A DNA stretch of 64,000 nt, taken from Klebsiella huaxiensis. Its GTDB lineage: Bacteria > Pseudomonadota > Gammaproteobacteria > Enterobacterales > Enterobacteriaceae. Location of the stretch: NCBI RefSeq assembly GCF_003261575.2, contig NZ_CP036175.1:5580001-5644000 (forward strand), read 5' to 3'. Below, in pieces: positions 62,663 to 64,000 of this stretch. The notes beneath the pieces were generated by a model. The model was not told the DNA's origin and made no database searches. It saw only the letters and a list, made by a program, of their open reading frames with translations. The translations under genes and the position numbers were made by a program. Every line of letters starts with the position of its first letter. Positions within the stretch are counted from its first letter, which is position 1.

Positions 62663-64000
62663 TTATGGCTTAGCCGGAGAGCTTTCTGTCCATCCGCCCC
62701 CCAGCGCTTTATACAAATTGACCAAATTGCTCATTCGCGCCAGTCGGGTCTGAACCAGAGTTTGCTGTGCACTGAACAGCGCTCGTTGCGCGTCAAGCTC
62801 CGCCAGATTATCGTCAATACCGGCCCGGAAGCGCTGTGAGGCCAATTCATAGTTAGCCTGGCTGGCCTGCACCAACAATTGTTCTGAACGGAATTGATCG
62901 TCCAGGGTTTGTCTGCCCGCCAGGCCATCAGCCACTTCGCGGAAGGCAACCTGAATCGCCTTCTCGTAATTCGCAATTTCGATGCGCTTTTGTACCTGGG
63001 CTAGGTCCAGATTGGCGCGCAGAGCGCCTCCCCGGAAAATAGGCAACGAGATTTGCGGAACAAAACTCCAGGCCGCTGACCCCGGCTCGAACAACCCGTC
63101 CAGACTCGAACTGGCCGTACCAGCCGATCCTGTCAAACTGATTGCCGGGAAAAATGCCGCGCGAGCGGCCCCGATATTGGCATTGGCCGCACGCAGTTGC
63201 TGCTCTGCCGCACGGACATCCGGACGACGCACCAGCAATTCTGCCGGCAAGCCCGCCGGCAACGCGGAAGGGATGATGTCATCGGGCAAGGTATTCGCCT
63301 TATCCAGGCTGGCCGAGAGTTCGGCCGTCAATGGCTGCCCTAAAAGCAAAACCAGTGCATTGCGATCCTGCGCCGCCACCCTCGTATAAGCAGCCTGACT
63401 GACTTCCGCAGTACGCAACGCAATCTCTGCGCGCCGCAAATCAATTTGCGTTGCATTACCCGCATCAAACAGCGCCTGGGTCAATGCGTAAGTCCTCTTT
63501 TGCGTGCTCAGCGTATCGTGAGCCAGTTGCAGCAACTCCTGATCCGCACGCAACGTCAGATAAGCGTTTGTCACCTCAGCGAGCAGGCTCAGCCTTGCCG
63601 CAATCCGTGTTTCATCCAACGCCAGGTACGTTGCCAGCGCCCGATCGCTGAGGCTACGAACCCGTCCCCACAAATCCAGCTCCCAGGCTGACACCGCACC
63701 ATTAACGTCATAACTCCGCGTTATCTGCGTTGTACCACTCGGGCTGACATCTGCGGGCAGACGCTGCACGGTAGCGCCCGCATCCACATTCAGTGTTGGC
63801 AACATATCGGCACGACGGATCCGGTACTGAGCCCGCGCGGCCTCAACATCCAGCACCGACTTGCGCAGATCGCGGTTGTTTGCCAACGCGACCTCAAGTA
63901 ATTGTTGCAACAACGGATCACGATAGAAATCGCGCCAACCGATATCAGCCACGGCAGTCTGAGCCGCTGAAACTGTTCCCTGAGCATAAGCCGCTCCCGA
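62663..64000 (-). CDS. Outer-membrane efflux factor, OprM/AdeC/CusC family (5' end outside window)
   Basis: The frame is open to the last base. Upstream of the GTG at 63952 it reads GAAYAQGTVSAAQTAVADIG, which is normal mature-protein sequence, so the true start and lipoprotein signal lie beyond the window. Features are two outer-membrane-factor repeats with long helices, WELDLWGRVRSL, LLVRRPDVRAAEQQL and ANANIGAARAAFFPAISLTG. It forms the trimeric exit duct for an RND pump. Its GC-rich DNA differs from the AT-rich segment before it; partner genes are presumably beyond 64000. Confidence 0.93.
   Translation of the reverse strand, partial: SGAAYAQGTVSAAQTAVADIGWRDFYRDPLLQQLLEVALANNRDLRKSVLDVEAARAQYRIRRADMLPTLNVDAGATVQRLPADVSPSGTTQITRSYDVNGAVSAWELDLWGRVRSLSDRALATYLALDETRIAARLSLLAEVTNAYLTLRADQELLQLAHDTLSTQKRTYALTQALFDAGNATQIDLRRAEIALRTAEVSQAAYTRVAAQDRNALVLLLGQPLTAELSASLDKANTLPDDIIPSALPAGLPAELLVRRPDVRAAEQQLRAANANIGAARAAFFPAISLTGSAGTASSSLDGLFEPGSAAWSFVPQISLPIFRGGALRANLDLAQVQKRIEIANYEKAIQVAFREVADGLAGRQTLDDQFRSEQLLVQASQANYELASQRFRAGIDDNLAELDAQRALFSAQQTLVQTRLARMSNLVNLYKALGGGWTESSPAKP

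Overview
The window is chromosomal DNA from an enterobacterium, most like the Enterobacter/Klebsiella/Kosakonia group. The left end carries a conserved core segment: the end of dsbD, a yjdC-type regulator, a DUF1176 protein and an intact tRNA-Phe(GAA). From the tRNA onward the sequence is accessory DNA: a P4-type integrase, at least eight insertion sequences or remnants, several decayed genes, and three groups of cargo (phage defence, heavy-metal response, fluoride resistance).

Layout. (1) 3.6-10.8 kb: a tRNA-Phe island with integrase, the remnant of an island regulator, an IS110-family element and a three-gene ABC-3C conflict system. It closes with a degenerate copy of the tRNA 3' end, probably the old right attachment site. 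(2) 10.8-15.6 kb: nested IS66, IS3 (IS51-type) and IS21 elements; the IS66/IS21 sequences sit in a DUF3147 gene. (3) 15.6-35.8 kb: the metal island. It holds a DUF1471 peptide, a 57-residue exported peptide, an OprD-type porin, a peptide-deformylase-like protein lacking its catalytic Glu, a molybdopterin oxidoreductase fused to a ferredoxin reductase, a second LpxC, a CsoR-like and an AraC-like regulator, a Cd/Zn/Pb ATPase with its CadR/PbrR-type regulator, a Cu ATPase with CueR, and a CDF zinc exporter with a SmtB/CzrA-type repressor. (4) 36-42 kb: defence genes, namely an AAA_13/RloC-like ATPase and a two-gene CBASS (Cap15 plus CD-NTase), next to a dead MFS gene. (5) 42-48.3 kb: IS debris, further DUF1471 copies and the intact DUF3147 gene. 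(6) 48.7-53.3 kb: a fluoride island with a fluoride riboswitch, family II pyrophosphatase, universal stress protein, enolase, a decayed phosphoglycerate mutase, CrcB/Fluc and a P-type ATPase stub. (7) 53.5-60.5 kb: a TriC-like RND pump, its adaptor and a two-component system, divergent from a MipA/OmpV protein. (8) 60.5-64 kb: IS debris, a CopZ-like chaperone and an outer-membrane efflux factor that runs off the end.

The most informative observation is regulatory. Six scattered promoters share one architecture: TTGACC, a near-palindrome related to ACCCTGTA-N5-TACAGGGT, a 19-bp spacer, and a TTTAAT/TTTGAT -10. They stand in front of cadA, the second lpxC, oprD, the 57-residue peptide and DUF1471 genes (a seventh site fronts the duplicate DUF1471). 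This is the layout of a MerR-family (CadR/PbrR) promoter and implies one metal-triggered regulon that joins metal export to envelope remodelling and lipid A synthesis. Three further promoters have the CueR layout (copA, copZ-like, and one orphan cut from its gene by IS5). The fluoride operon pairs replacement copies of the two classic fluoride-sensitive enzymes with the exporter under a riboswitch. All functions are inferred from sequence.
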